From contig NC_081414.1 in assembly GCF_030272615.1 (NCBI RefSeq), positions 825,117,896 through 825,181,895 on the forward strand: DNA of 64,000 bases, in the 5' to 3' direction. Source of the DNA: Cryptomeria japonica. Taxonomy: Eukaryota > Streptophyta > Pinopsida > Cupressales > Cupressaceae. Made by a program: the position numbers and the translations under genes. Shown piece by piece: positions 9,150 to 18,000 of this stretch. The notes under the pieces are model-generated. The model was not told where the DNA came from. It did no database searches and saw nothing but the letters and a program-made list of their open reading frames with translations. Within the stretch, counting starts at the first letter, position 1. Each line of letters opens with the position of its first letter.

Positions 9150-9714
9150 TTATTCGAACATTCCCTTTAGCCAATTTGATATTCCTCTTTAGCTCATTTC
9201 TTTTTGATTTTCTCATTTTTTCATCTTTTCTTTTGATACTGCTTTTCAGTTCTGTCAATCTTTGGCTCGTGAGTAGTGAAACTCACTAGGGTTTGAGGAT
9301 TGCGGTGGCGCTGAAGCTAAACTTTAGATTTTTCACTGATCACAGCTTCGCCTGTAAACCATAATGACTCGGAGATTATAAGTATGTGAAAATATAATAA
9401 CTGGAGGACAAAAATACGTGAGTTCAATAAGCTAATCTACTTCAATGCAAATACGTCCTGACTCAAAGCTTCATTAAAAGAAACTCCCTTGGTAATTCCA
9501 AAAGACCTCATGATTTTCCAAATGTATCCAACAATCCAGCAGGAAGTCAGAGCGTTACATAACAAAATCACCCCATGTCAAATGGATACCCCTCAGGACA
9601 AAACAACTAACCTAAGAAAAACAAAAGGGCAACAAAACAAAACAAACGAAAAACAAAAAAAAAAAAAACGAAAGCAAACTAAACTAACTATGTACATGGG
9701 AAGGCCTTGGCATT

Positions 9715-12700
9715 TTAGGATTGGAAATAATGTTTGAGATATCTCCCATTGACAGGCAACGGGATGTCCTCTCCTGTTAAAGTCTGCAACCTAAATGCAT
9801 TTTCTCCCAATATCTCTGAAATTTGATAAGGGCCCTTCCAAAGCTTATCAAACTTATCATGCTCTCCTCTTTTCTCATGCGCTTTGTCCCAATACAGGAC
9901 GAGATCTGAAATTCGGAACGCCTTAACTCTTGCTTGTCGATCAAACCATCTCTTCACCACTCCTTGGTGTTTAGCAAAGTTCTCCAGTGCTTGATCTCTT
10001 TTCTCTTCTAAATTCATCAACTGTGTCAACCTGGCCTGCACTGCATCAGTATCTTCCATATACTCCTGAATGAATCTCAAGGTAGGAATCCTGAGTTGCA
10101 TGGGGAAGACTGGGTCTTGGCCATAAACTAGAAAATAAGGCGAAATGCCTAATGCGTTCTTTGTTCTGATTCTGTCTGCCCATAAAGCAAATCTCAACTG
10201 GGTATGCCATTCTCTTGGACTTCTCTCTAATAATTTCTTGATAACACTGAGCAAATTTTTGTTGGTGGATTCTGCTAATCCATTACCCTGAGGATAATAA
10301 TTTGATGAAAACTTGAGGGTTACTCCGTACTCAAAAGCCCAATTTGAGAATCTCAATGATGTGAATGCCGATCCATTGTCGCAAACCAACGCATAAGGGC
10401 ATCCAAACCTTGTGATTATGTTCTCCTCTAGAAACTTGATTACAACTTCAGTAGAACAAACCTTAAGTGCCTGTGCTTCTGACCATCTGGTACAATAATC
10501 TGTAGCTGTAATGATGTACTTGTGTTGTGCTGAGGATGCGGGGTTGATGACACCAATAAAGTCCATTCCCCATTTAGCAAATGGTCTGGCTTCAGTCACG
10601 GGATTCAGTGGCATGGCAGGATTTCTTTCTCTAATAGCTGCGACTTGACATGTGTGGCAAGTCTTAATGTGATTGAATGTATCTTTAAAAAGCGTAGGCC
10701 AGTAATATCCTGCTCTTAGGATCTGGTGAGCTGTGGCGAGGTTGGCCCCATGTCCGGTTCCAAACTTGGAATGGAAATGTTCAATTATCTGCTTTGCTTC
10801 GTCTTTGCCAACACATCTCAGGTACACTCCTTCATAGTTTTTACGGTATAGAACAGATCCTTGAAGCATGTAATGTTGACACTTTAATCTTAATGCTCTT
10901 TTCTGTGTAGGTGTCATATGAGCAGGACATCTGTGATTAAGCAAATATGTCACAATGTCTTTGTACCATTCATCAGGCGTGACATCCTCTAATTCATAAA
11001 TTTGTTGGACTAATCCTGGCCCATCTATTGCCAATGTCTGCGCCAAAGCTTGTCCTCGGACAAGTTTCATGGGCTGTATCTCAATATCAAATTCTTGGAT
11101 AATGGCGACCCACTTTCCTCTTCTCTCTCCTAATTCATTTTGCATGAGAAGAGTCTTGACTGCCGCATCAGGCACTATTGCATAAATCTTGGCTCTCAGG
11201 AGGTAATGTCTGAATTTCTTAACTGCCTTTACTAATGCGTATGCTTGCTTTTCAACGTTTGGATATCTGAGTTCTGCATCTTTCAACGGGGTGCTCATGA
11301 AAGCAATCGGGTTTTCATCCCTCTCTTCACTTCTTTGGGTGAGAATGGCGGCACAAGTGTAATCAGAAGCGAAGGAATATAAATAAAATGGTTTGAGATA
11401 ATCAGGACTAATCAAAACTGGTGCTTCCATGATTGCGGTCTTTATTTCTTCAAATGCCCTTCTGGCTTGTGGAGTCCACTCGACCTTTGCATCTTTCTTT
11501 AACATTTCATTCAATGGCCTGACAATCTCGGCAAATCCGGTAATGAATTTTCGGACGAAGTTGATCTTGCCGAAAAATGATTTGAGCTCTTTCTTGCTTG
11601 CTGGCAAATTGATAGTAGATATGGCCTTCACCCTTTCAGGATCAATAGATATTCCTTTCTCTGAAATGACATGTCCTAAAAGCTTTCCTTCTGTGACTCC
11701 AAATATGCATTTCTTTGGATTAAGGGAGACACCGTATCTTCTACATCTTTGGAAGACTCTTCTCAAATCATCCACATGATCTTCTCGCTGCCTAGAGAAA
11801 ACTGTGATATCATCCATATATATAATAATGCTTTTACCAATTAAATCTCTGAAAGCGATATCCATAGCTCTCTGGAATGTGGCCCCGGCGTTTATGAGTC
11901 CGAAAGGCATTCTCTTATAGGCAAACGTTCCCCATTTGGTAGTGAAAGCAGTCTTCAGTCGATCTTCAGGTTCGACTAGGACTTGATTGTATCCTGAATA
12001 TCCGTCTAGGAAGGACATCATCTGTGATCCGTTGACGATCTGCAATACTTCATCTAATGATGGGAGCGGATAGTTATCTTTCTCTGACGCTCTATTGAGA
12101 TTTCTGAAATTAACACATAATCTGATCTCTCCATTTTTCTTTCTAACAGGTACCAGGTTGGCGACCCACGTCGAGTGTCTTACTGGGAAGATGATTTTAG
12201 CTGTGAGTAACTTCTTCACTTCTTGGTATATCAGTGGTTCCAACAAAGGATTGACGGGTCTTTGTCTTTGCCTGAATGGCTTGCTTCCTGGCTTCAACGG
12301 GATTGTGTGAGTGATAATCGCAGTGTCGTAGGTCTTGAGATCTTCATAGCTCCATGCAATGACATCTGGGAAGTCCCTCATGTTCTTTAGGATTCCATCT
12401 TTTTCAGTCGCCGTGCAGGACTTTCCAATGAAAACATTCTTAACTTGTGTCTCGTCACCTAGATTGATCGCGTCACACATATTGCCTTCTACACTGTGAT
12501 TCTTCTTTTCTTTCAACTTGTCAGGATCAAAAATCCTTTCTAATTCAACCATTCCTTTTGGAATAGTGTTTGTCTTTAAGTTCAGGACTCCTTCGGCATC
12601 GAACTCAGCTTCACCTACTTCATCTTCATCTATGATCTGTGTTAAGAAGACGTCCGTGCTGGTTAGGAAGTCTAGAATGTGCTTGTCATCTTCGAACACT

Positions 12701-14598
12701 TGGAAATTGGTAATATTGTCTGGGACTGAAGGGACTGATATTAACTCGATGGTAAACTTCTTTAATCCTTCCATCGCTAATGGAATCAATGAGCTCGCGG
12801 CCTGTGCAAGTGAATTGGCCACTTGATTCTGATGTCTATAAATTGAATTGATATTGAAAGCTTCAAAACTTTCAATTAAATCCCAGACTCGATTCCTGTA
12901 CTTGGTTAATCTTTTATCATGGCACACGTATTGCTTCCTGATTTGCCTTATTGCAATTTCTGAGTCTCCATATACTTGCAGTATCTTCACCCCCTTTTGG
13001 ATGGCTAACAGTAATCCATGAACTAAAGATTCATATTCTGCTACGTTGTTGGTGCAAGGGAACTGCAATCTGTGAGCGGCAAGGTATGTTTCTCCCTTAG
13101 GACTAATCAATTCATATCCAGCTCCGGATCCTTGTTTGGACTTAGATCCGTCGAACCTTAATGTCCATATCTGATTTTCTTGTTTTTCTATTTCTGGACT
13201 TTCATGACTTTCATTTGTTGTATCGGACGAAACTTCATCTTCCACAGAACTCTCGATGTCTGTAGAGCTTTCATTCTCTGAATCTTGAGTTTCTTCTATA
13301 ATTAGTGTCTGCGGGACTCTTTTGTTTACTTGCTCCAATGCGGTCTGGCATAAAGCACAAGATAATTCTGAGTGGACGGCATTGTGAATTCTACACCAAT
13401 TCGGAAGAAGCAAATCTCGGACGGATGCTAGATTGCCAACTTGCACACTTTGCTGGATGTTTCTTTGTACGAACCTTCTGAAGTTTTCAAACATCCCTTC
13501 GTCCTCTTGGTCGGATCCTTGATCGCTTTCAATGACGATCTCAGTTGACTCTATGACTTCTTGCTGAATATTTTCATCTTGTATATCTTGTATCATCAAG
13601 ATTTCCTCCACTTTGGGCTTGTATGTTCCTAGGTCGGACTCTAGAAATAGGACTTCATTGTCTTCCCCATATTCAGTTATCATCAACCTCAACCTTGGGG
13701 TACTATCAATTTTAATCTGGTTCGGGACTCCTCTCCATGGTAGCCACATGTGTGCGAAATCGGTCGATACATATCCATTCAATTTTCGGGACCAATCTCG
13801 ACTTAGGAGCATTCCATATGAATCTGGAATATCCACTACTGATATATCTATAAAATTCTGGACCCTTGGGTCTGCGGCCAATTGCATATGAATGTTGTTC
13901 AATTCTCCCATGACTAGAACTTCTGTCTTGTCAAGCTGAGTGACTTTTCTCTTGGTAGGTGCGGGAGTTATTCCAAGCCTTTGACAAACAGCCAGGGGCA
14001 TGACATTGCTTGAGGCTCCGGAATCATAAAGGCAATTGTGTAATAGTTTTCCAAATATTCTGACTGATAGTAGGAATGGGGCCGGTTCGTCCTTTCCTTG
14101 AGAAGGCACTGAATTTTCTTCACTTGATTCTTGATGTTTGACTTGATTTATCTTTGAGTGATCTTCCTTTGCTGGGCTCTCTTCTTTCGAGTGACTGGCT
14201 TGGCTTGTAGATTTTCCTTTTTTAACCACATCTTTCTTGATTGCGACTTCCTTTTCGGGCAGAACCAAGTTAGTGGTGAGGTTCTCTTTGACTGTAGGCT
14301 GAGCTTTCTTGGTCTCGCCTCTTTTGAGTAATACTTTTCCTTCCAACATATCTTCCTTTTTAGCTGGGAAGGTTATAGTTTGAACCATGCACTCATTTTG
14401 TTCGGGTTGTTCTTGAGAATCGGCCTCCTCTTGAGTCATATTGATAGTGGCTTGAACATTTGACCTTGTTGCACTAGGCTCACTCAAACTGTTGATCACC
14501 GCCTCTTTAATTTCTGACACCTTAAGCAATTCATAGAGTGGCAGACTTACCTTGACTTTCTTAAGTTCATCCAATACCAAGGTGGCCAATCTTTTCAT
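9715..14598 (-). CDS. pol: Pol polyprotein: protease, extra RNase H, RT, RNase H, integrase
   Basis: 1,627 codons with no internal stop. The aspartic protease has DSGA at 192-195. A second C-H-H-C motif (WCRIHNAVHSELSC) sits at 401-414. An extra RNase H spans about 477-602 with D483, E521 and D545, but N595 where the fourth Asp is expected. RT spans about 770-950, with FLDG at 863-866 and YMDD at 927-930. The RT-linked RNase H (about 1065-1190) has lost its first Asp (F1076 in SFAS) and last (Q1187) but keeps E1116 and D1144. Integrase has an HHCC finger (H1276, H1283, C1314, C1317), catalytic D1346, D1407 and E1443 (35 residues between the last two), and a GPY motif near 1589. There is no chromodomain. 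It shares gag's frame: after the gag TAA the frame stays open from 14784, so the shown start is only the first Met. Gag-Pol would need read-through or another route past the stop. Confidence 0.95.
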   Translation of the reverse strand: MKRLATLVLDELKKVKVSLPLYELLKVSEIKEAVINSLSEPSATRSNVQATINMTQEEADSQEQPEQNECMVQTITFPAKKEDMLEGKVLLKRGETKKAQPTVKENLTTNLVLPEKEVAIKKDVVKKGKSTSQASHSKEESPAKEDHSKINQVKHQESSEENSVPSQGKDEPAPFLLSVRIFGKLLHNCLYDSGASSNVMPLAVCQRLGITPAPTKRKVTQLDKTEVLVMGELNNIHMQLAADPRVQNFIDISVVDIPDSYGMLLSRDWSRKLNGYVSTDFAHMWLPWRGVPNQIKIDSTPRLRLMITEYGEDNEVLFLESDLGTYKPKVEEILMIQDIQDENIQQEVIESTEIVIESDQGSDQEDEGMFENFRRFVQRNIQQSVQVGNLASVRDLLLPNWCRIHNAVHSELSCALCQTALEQVNKRVPQTLIIEETQDSENESSTDIESSVEDEVSSDTTNESHESPEIEKQENQIWTLRFDGSKSKQGSGAGYELISPKGETYLAAHRLQFPCTNNVAEYESLVHGLLLAIQKGVKILQVYGDSEIAIRQIRKQYVCHDKRLTKYRNRVWDLIESFEAFNINSIYRHQNQVANSLAQAASSLIPLAMEGLKKFTIELISVPSVPDNITNFQVFEDDKHILDFLTSTDVFLTQIIDEDEVGEAEFDAEGVLNLKTNTIPKGMVELERIFDPDKLKEKKNHSVEGNMCDAINLGDETQVKNVFIGKSCTATEKDGILKNMRDFPDVIAWSYEDLKTYDTAIITHTIPLKPGSKPFRQRQRPVNPLLEPLIYQEVKKLLTAKIIFPVRHSTWVANLVPVRKKNGEIRLCVNFRNLNRASEKDNYPLPSLDEVLQIVNGSQMMSFLDGYSGYNQVLVEPEDRLKTAFTTKWGTFAYKRMPFGLINAGATFQRAMDIAFRDLIGKSIIIYMDDITVFSRQREDHVDDLRRVFQRCRRYGVSLNPKKCIFGVTEGKLLGHVISEKGISIDPERVKAISTINLPASKKELKSFFGKINFVRKFITGFAEIVRPLNEMLKKDAKVEWTPQARRAFEEIKTAIMEAPVLISPDYLKPFYLYSFASDYTCAAILTQRSEERDENPIAFMSTPLKDAELRYPNVEKQAYALVKAVKKFRHYLLRAKIYAIVPDAAVKTLLMQNELGERRGKWVAIIQEFDIEIQPMKLVRGQALAQTLAIDGPGLVQQIYELEDVTPDEWYKDIVTYLLNHRCPAHMTPTQKRALRLKCQHYMLQGSVLYRKNYEGVYLRCVGKDEAKQIIEHFHSKFGTGHGANLATAHQILRAGYYWPTLFKDTFNHIKTCHTCQVAAIRERNPAMPLNPVTEARPFAKWGMDFIGVINPASSAQHKYIITATDYCTRWSEAQALKVCSTEVVIKFLEENIITRFGCPYALVCDNGSAFTSLRFSNWAFEYGVTLKFSSNYYPQGNGLAESTNKNLLSVIKKLLERSPREWHTQLRFALWADRIRTKNALGISPYFLVYGQDPVFPMQLRIPTLRFIQEYMEDTDAVQARLTQLMNLEEKRDQALENFAKHQGVVKRWFDRQARVKAFRISDLVLYWDKAHEKRGEHDKFDKLWKGPYQISEILGENAFRLQTLTGEDIPLPVNGRYLKHYFQS

Positions 14599-14784
14599 TT
14601 CATTTCCCGCGGGAGGTGAAATGTTCCTTTGTCTGTATTCTTGAGTGTTCTGCGGATATTCTGGAACGTTACTAGCTTGGGGATCCGGTGGAGTTGAGAA
14701 ATTGTTTGGAGGGATCGACGTTGTTAGAGGTTCAGGACTTCTCTGATTCCTGTGATAAACTCTTTGGTTGACTCCTCCTGACGA

Positions 14785-16614
14785 TTAGTGAAACACTTCC
14801 TTTATTCCCTCTACTAGGACACTGTCGTTTAATGGTGGGAAATAGTATTCTGAATCCTCTACAGGTCCATTTGCAGATGCTGGCGGAAACTGAGATCCTG
14901 GTGGTACCATCGGTCCATTGGCCGATTCTGGAGGAAATCTCCCATTTTGTACTTGACTAATTTCTTCTTGTGAATATCTGCAGGTTTCAACGATCATGGC
15001 TTGACCATACTGCGTGGTTGGAACAATTTCGTACCCTGTGGTGGGAGCATTTTCAGGTGGATTGGTAGTACGCATCTCTTGTTGGAAAATGTCGGCCGCA
15101 ATTTTGAACTCAGGACACTGCAACTCGGAATGTTGGTTCGTGTTGTGGAGTCTGCACCAACTAGACAGGGCTGCTTCGGCTAAAAACACTTTGCTTGAAG
15201 AGGGGTTCTCTTGACTTTGCGCATTTGGTGGATTGTCCAAGGGCGTCACCACATTTCCATTGTTTGGAGCCGTGTTCCATGGTCTTCTTTGGAAACCTTG
15301 ATTGTTATTTCCTTGATAATTGTTTCTAAATCCTTGATTATTATTCCCTTGGAAATTTTGGTTGTGATTGATTCTTTGCATGCTTTGGAGTTGATTATTC
15401 TGGTTCCTCAAATGAGTGACCTCAGTTGATAACCTCTTGACTTGTTCAATTAGCTCTTTCATTTCGTCTTTCTCTTCTTGTGTCCTTGACGAATTTGTAG
15501 CATTTTGCAGGTACACAGGTTGAGCGGGTGGGGCTTGAGAAATTGGAGCTCCTGGGTGAAGGACCAACTGATTCGCCGGCTGTACGCTTGGATAGGTCGC
15601 TTGCGGAATTGGATTCATGACTGGAGTTTGGTTGGCCAAAGCCGTGCCAACTGCTTGCATCTGGTTCGGTGCTGCGACGGGTCCCATATGTAGTAGTGGT
15701 CCAGTGATGTTTTGTCCCATGTGCTTACTCACTTCAATGGCTCTTGTATAGGCCGCATTTAGATCATTCGGAGTCGGATGTGTCCTCACGAACATAGCTG
15801 TGAGATGATCTAAGGCTCCATAGTAAATTTCCCTTGGATCTGCAATAAGATAAGGAGGACGTAACATTGTGTATGCTCGGTGAAATCTGTCGTTAAAGGA
15901 AGTAATAGGTTCATGTTCTCTCCTTCGTACTTCAACAAACTGTCTATATAACTCTGCTGGTGTAGTTGGGATGCCAAATTTAGCAATGAATGCGTCTTTC
16001 ATCGCGTCCCAAGTCCTGATAGACCCTGTGGGCAAATGAATAAACCAAAAGTATGCCTCTTCTCCCAATGAGTAGGGAAAAAGCCTACATGCCACGTCCC
16101 CATATTCAATTTGTCTGTTACGAAGAAGGCCCTCGAACATCTTGATGTGATCTTCTGCCGTGCGATGGAAATCACTAACATTGAACTTGGAACAAAAGTG
16201 TTCGGGATTCTTCGGCATATCATGATAAACTGCAAATTCCAATGGTGATGGATTATTGACTAGCCACGTCGCACCATTAAGTACATGAGGAGGAGGAGGT
16301 GGAGGTGGAGCACGATGTGCCATTGTACGGTTTGAAGCTGAACTTGATGAGCTAGCTTGGTTCTTTGTTTGTGAAATCGCCTGGATACTAGATTGGATCG
16401 CTGCTTGGACTTGTTCTTGAAGAACTTGTGATGACTCAGGAGATCCTTCCAATCTTAGTTCGAACTCTTTGGGAGTGTCCTCTCTCTTAACTCGCTTTGC
16501 TTTGGAAGTAAACTGAAGTTCACTTAGATCCTTGATGCCTGGTGTGGACCTCAACAACCTTTGATGTTTCTCGGGCGAGAAAGAACCAATGCGATCCAGC
16601 GTGAAGTCTTGCAA
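14785..16614 (-). CDS. gag: Gag polyprotein
   Basis: 609 codons, open upstream to the TAA at 16620-16618. The first ATG is at residue 98 (MAHRAPPPP), so initiation may be there or at the leader ATG. A polyproline run lies at 103-109. Residues about 140-300 form a Retrotrans_gag core, with CRLFPYSLGEEAYFWF at 176 and TWDAMKDAFIAKF at 201 as clear signatures. Residues 380-412 are coiled-coil-like and 413-445 are Asn/Gln/Gly-rich. At 487-500 there is a C-X2-H-X4-H-X4-C knuckle (WCRLHNTNQHSELQC), the form I know from Tat-type gags rather than the usual CCHC. The C-terminus has two ESANGP/ASANGP repeats. It ends in TAA and pol continues in the same frame. The product should form the cytoplasmic particle. 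Confidence 0.9.
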   Translation of the reverse strand: MQDFTLDRIGSFSPEKHQRLLRSTPGIKDLSELQFTSKAKRVKREDTPKEFELRLEGSPESSQVLQEQVQAAIQSSIQAISQTKNQASSSSSASNRTMAHRAPPPPPPPHVLNGATWLVNNPSPLEFAVYHDMPKNPEHFCSKFNVSDFHRTAEDHIKMFEGLLRNRQIEYGDVACRLFPYSLGEEAYFWFIHLPTGSIRTWDAMKDAFIAKFGIPTTPAELYRQFVEVRRREHEPITSFNDRFHRAYTMLRPPYLIADPREIYYGALDHLTAMFVRTHPTPNDLNAAYTRAIEVSKHMGQNITGPLLHMGPVAAPNQMQAVGTALANQTPVMNPIPQATYPSVQPANQLVLHPGAPISQAPPAQPVYLQNATNSSRTQEEKDEMKELIEQVKRLSTEVTHLRNQNNQLQSMQRINHNQNFQGNNNQGFRNNYQGNNNQGFQRRPWNTAPNNGNVVTPLDNPPNAQSQENPSSSKVFLAEAALSSWCRLHNTNQHSELQCPEFKIAADIFQQEMRTTNPPENAPTTGYEIVPTTQYGQAMIVETCRYSQEEISQVQNGRFPPESANGPMVPPGSQFPPASANGPVEDSEYYFPPLNDSVLVEGIKEVFH

Positions 16615-16617
16615 GGA

Positions 16618-16845
16618 TTATTGTGGGTTCCTTTGGTTGTGAAGATTTCGAGCTATGACCCTTTGATGTTCTTCGGCTCTATCTTCCTCTTGCTCTAAGA
16701 TGATTCTGACTCTGTTATATTCGACTTGACTTCTCCTTGCGTTCCAAGCTACTTGATTCAATTCGGAAATGATGTCTTCTTGGGTATTGCCTATTTGCAA
16801 ATTGGGTTGCACCACTTGATTCAGTCCTTCATTCGGCAACACCAT
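16618..16845 (-). CDS. 75-codon leader frame ahead of gag
   Basis: Starts MVLPNEGLNQ, ends RNLHNQRNPQ and then TAA. It begins 72 bp after the primer-binding site. The predicted protein is Glu/Gln/Arg-rich and helical and matches no domain I know. It lies in the same frame as gag; only the TAA separates it from gag, which continues as SLQDFTLDR. It could be the true gag N-terminus with a stop mutation or a read-through stop, or a short upstream frame. The identical copy at 599-826 has the same stop, so the TAA predates the duplication. Confidence 0.55.
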   Translation of the reverse strand: MVLPNEGLNQVVQPNLQIGNTQEDIISELNQVAWNARRSQVEYNRVRIILEQEEDRAEEHQRVIARNLHNQRNPQ

Positions 16846-16916
16846 CGTACTTCATGATCATGTTTGCAATGTATTTCTCTTTTCAAAATCTTCAGACTTC
16901 GAACTTTGAAACTAAA

Positions 16917-16936
16917 GAGCCCTCCTTCTAGCGCCA
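16917..16936 (-). promoter_or_regulatory. Primer-binding site, tRNA-Asn (right copy)
   Basis: Same as 898-917; lies between the 5' LTR and gag, where minus-strand DNA synthesis would be primed. Confidence 0.85.
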
Positions 16937-17635
16937 ATTCTGTTGACATGTATTTTGTACACAATCATACACAGAATAAAATACCGACAGGCATCTTATC
17001 CTCTCTTGAGAAAATAGTCTCTAACTGCTGAAGATCTGCAAAAAGGATCAGTTAGATGGACTCCAAGGTTCTTTTAGTGGGGTCTCCACGTGTGGACAAG
17101 CTTTTTTAGTGGTATGATGTGATTTGCTGTTTCCTCCAAGGCGTCTTACGGATTCAAAAGTTCGAAGATTTTACTAAACTAAAAGGAACTTTCAAAAAAA
17201 TGGAAAAAGGACAGGGTTTAAGTAAGTCTAATCTAGCCTAACCCTATGAACGACTTAGCATGAATGAGATTTGGCAAGACTCAACCAACTTCAATTTTGC
17301 CATAAGATAACAACTCAATTGAAATTAGTGCGATCTTCTAAGGTAATAATGGTATTCAATGCATCAAAGACCAAGGACACTACTACGAAGGTACATATCC
17401 TAGATGCGAAAATGCTTGAAGGTTAAGGACTCAAAATGTTTTCCAGTCGACCACGCAAGGCGTTCCTACAATCAGCAAGAAGCTAGTGGTTTGGATAGCG
17501 AATCCTACCAAATATCGAATCTCACACTTAGTCTTTCAAATTAACAAACTACTTTGATTGAGCGTGATTCAAGTACATCCAACAACCATGAAGATAACTT
17601 AAGAAATTTGCAACAAAACACCATAACTTCAATAT

Positions 17636-17641
17636 TTTATT
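17636..17641 (-). terminator. PolyA signal AATAAA (right LTR)
   Basis: Copy of 1617-1622 in the 5' LTR. Confidence 0.35.
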
Positions 17642-17808
17642 GATTTCCAAGTCATCATATACAACAATTGCTTGAATTTCTCTCTTCAAGACTCAATCTT
17701 GCTACAAAATAAAAATTGCTTCTAACTCTAATCTCTCTATTACATCAACTATTATCTCTCACACTTATTCACTATTTTTCTATTATCAAATGAAATGGAA
17801 AATGGGGG

Positions 17809-17817
17809 TATAAATAG
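17809..17817 (-). promoter_or_regulatory. Second TATA-like box (right LTR, 5' LTR of the unit)
   Basis: Copy of 1790-1798. As part of the 5' LTR, this box would start the gag-pol RNA, near 17785. Confidence 0.45.
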
Positions 17818-18000
17818 CATCCCCAGTTACAATGAAAGGTCCAGATTGAAAATAAATCAATGGACAAGATCATGACACCTAAACCCTAATTAGGGTTTGT
17901 TACAAATGACCTCCTTTTTACTGAACAACATTAAATACATAGCCAAATATTAAATTTGGCACAAAAATCTAGGAGGTATCAACCAATGAGAAATAAGATG

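Larger units (their letters stand above)
8786..9714 (-). other. Internal region between pol stop and 3' LTR
   Basis: 929 bp without a credible gene. On the minus strand 9235-9182 is A/G-rich but lies about 400 bp from the LTR, too far for an ordinary polypurine tract. A purine-rich plus-strand stretch sits at 9598-9675. Two related short hairpins lie at 9050-9149. The tRNA-Arg-like site sits at the LTR edge. Confidence 0.6.
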
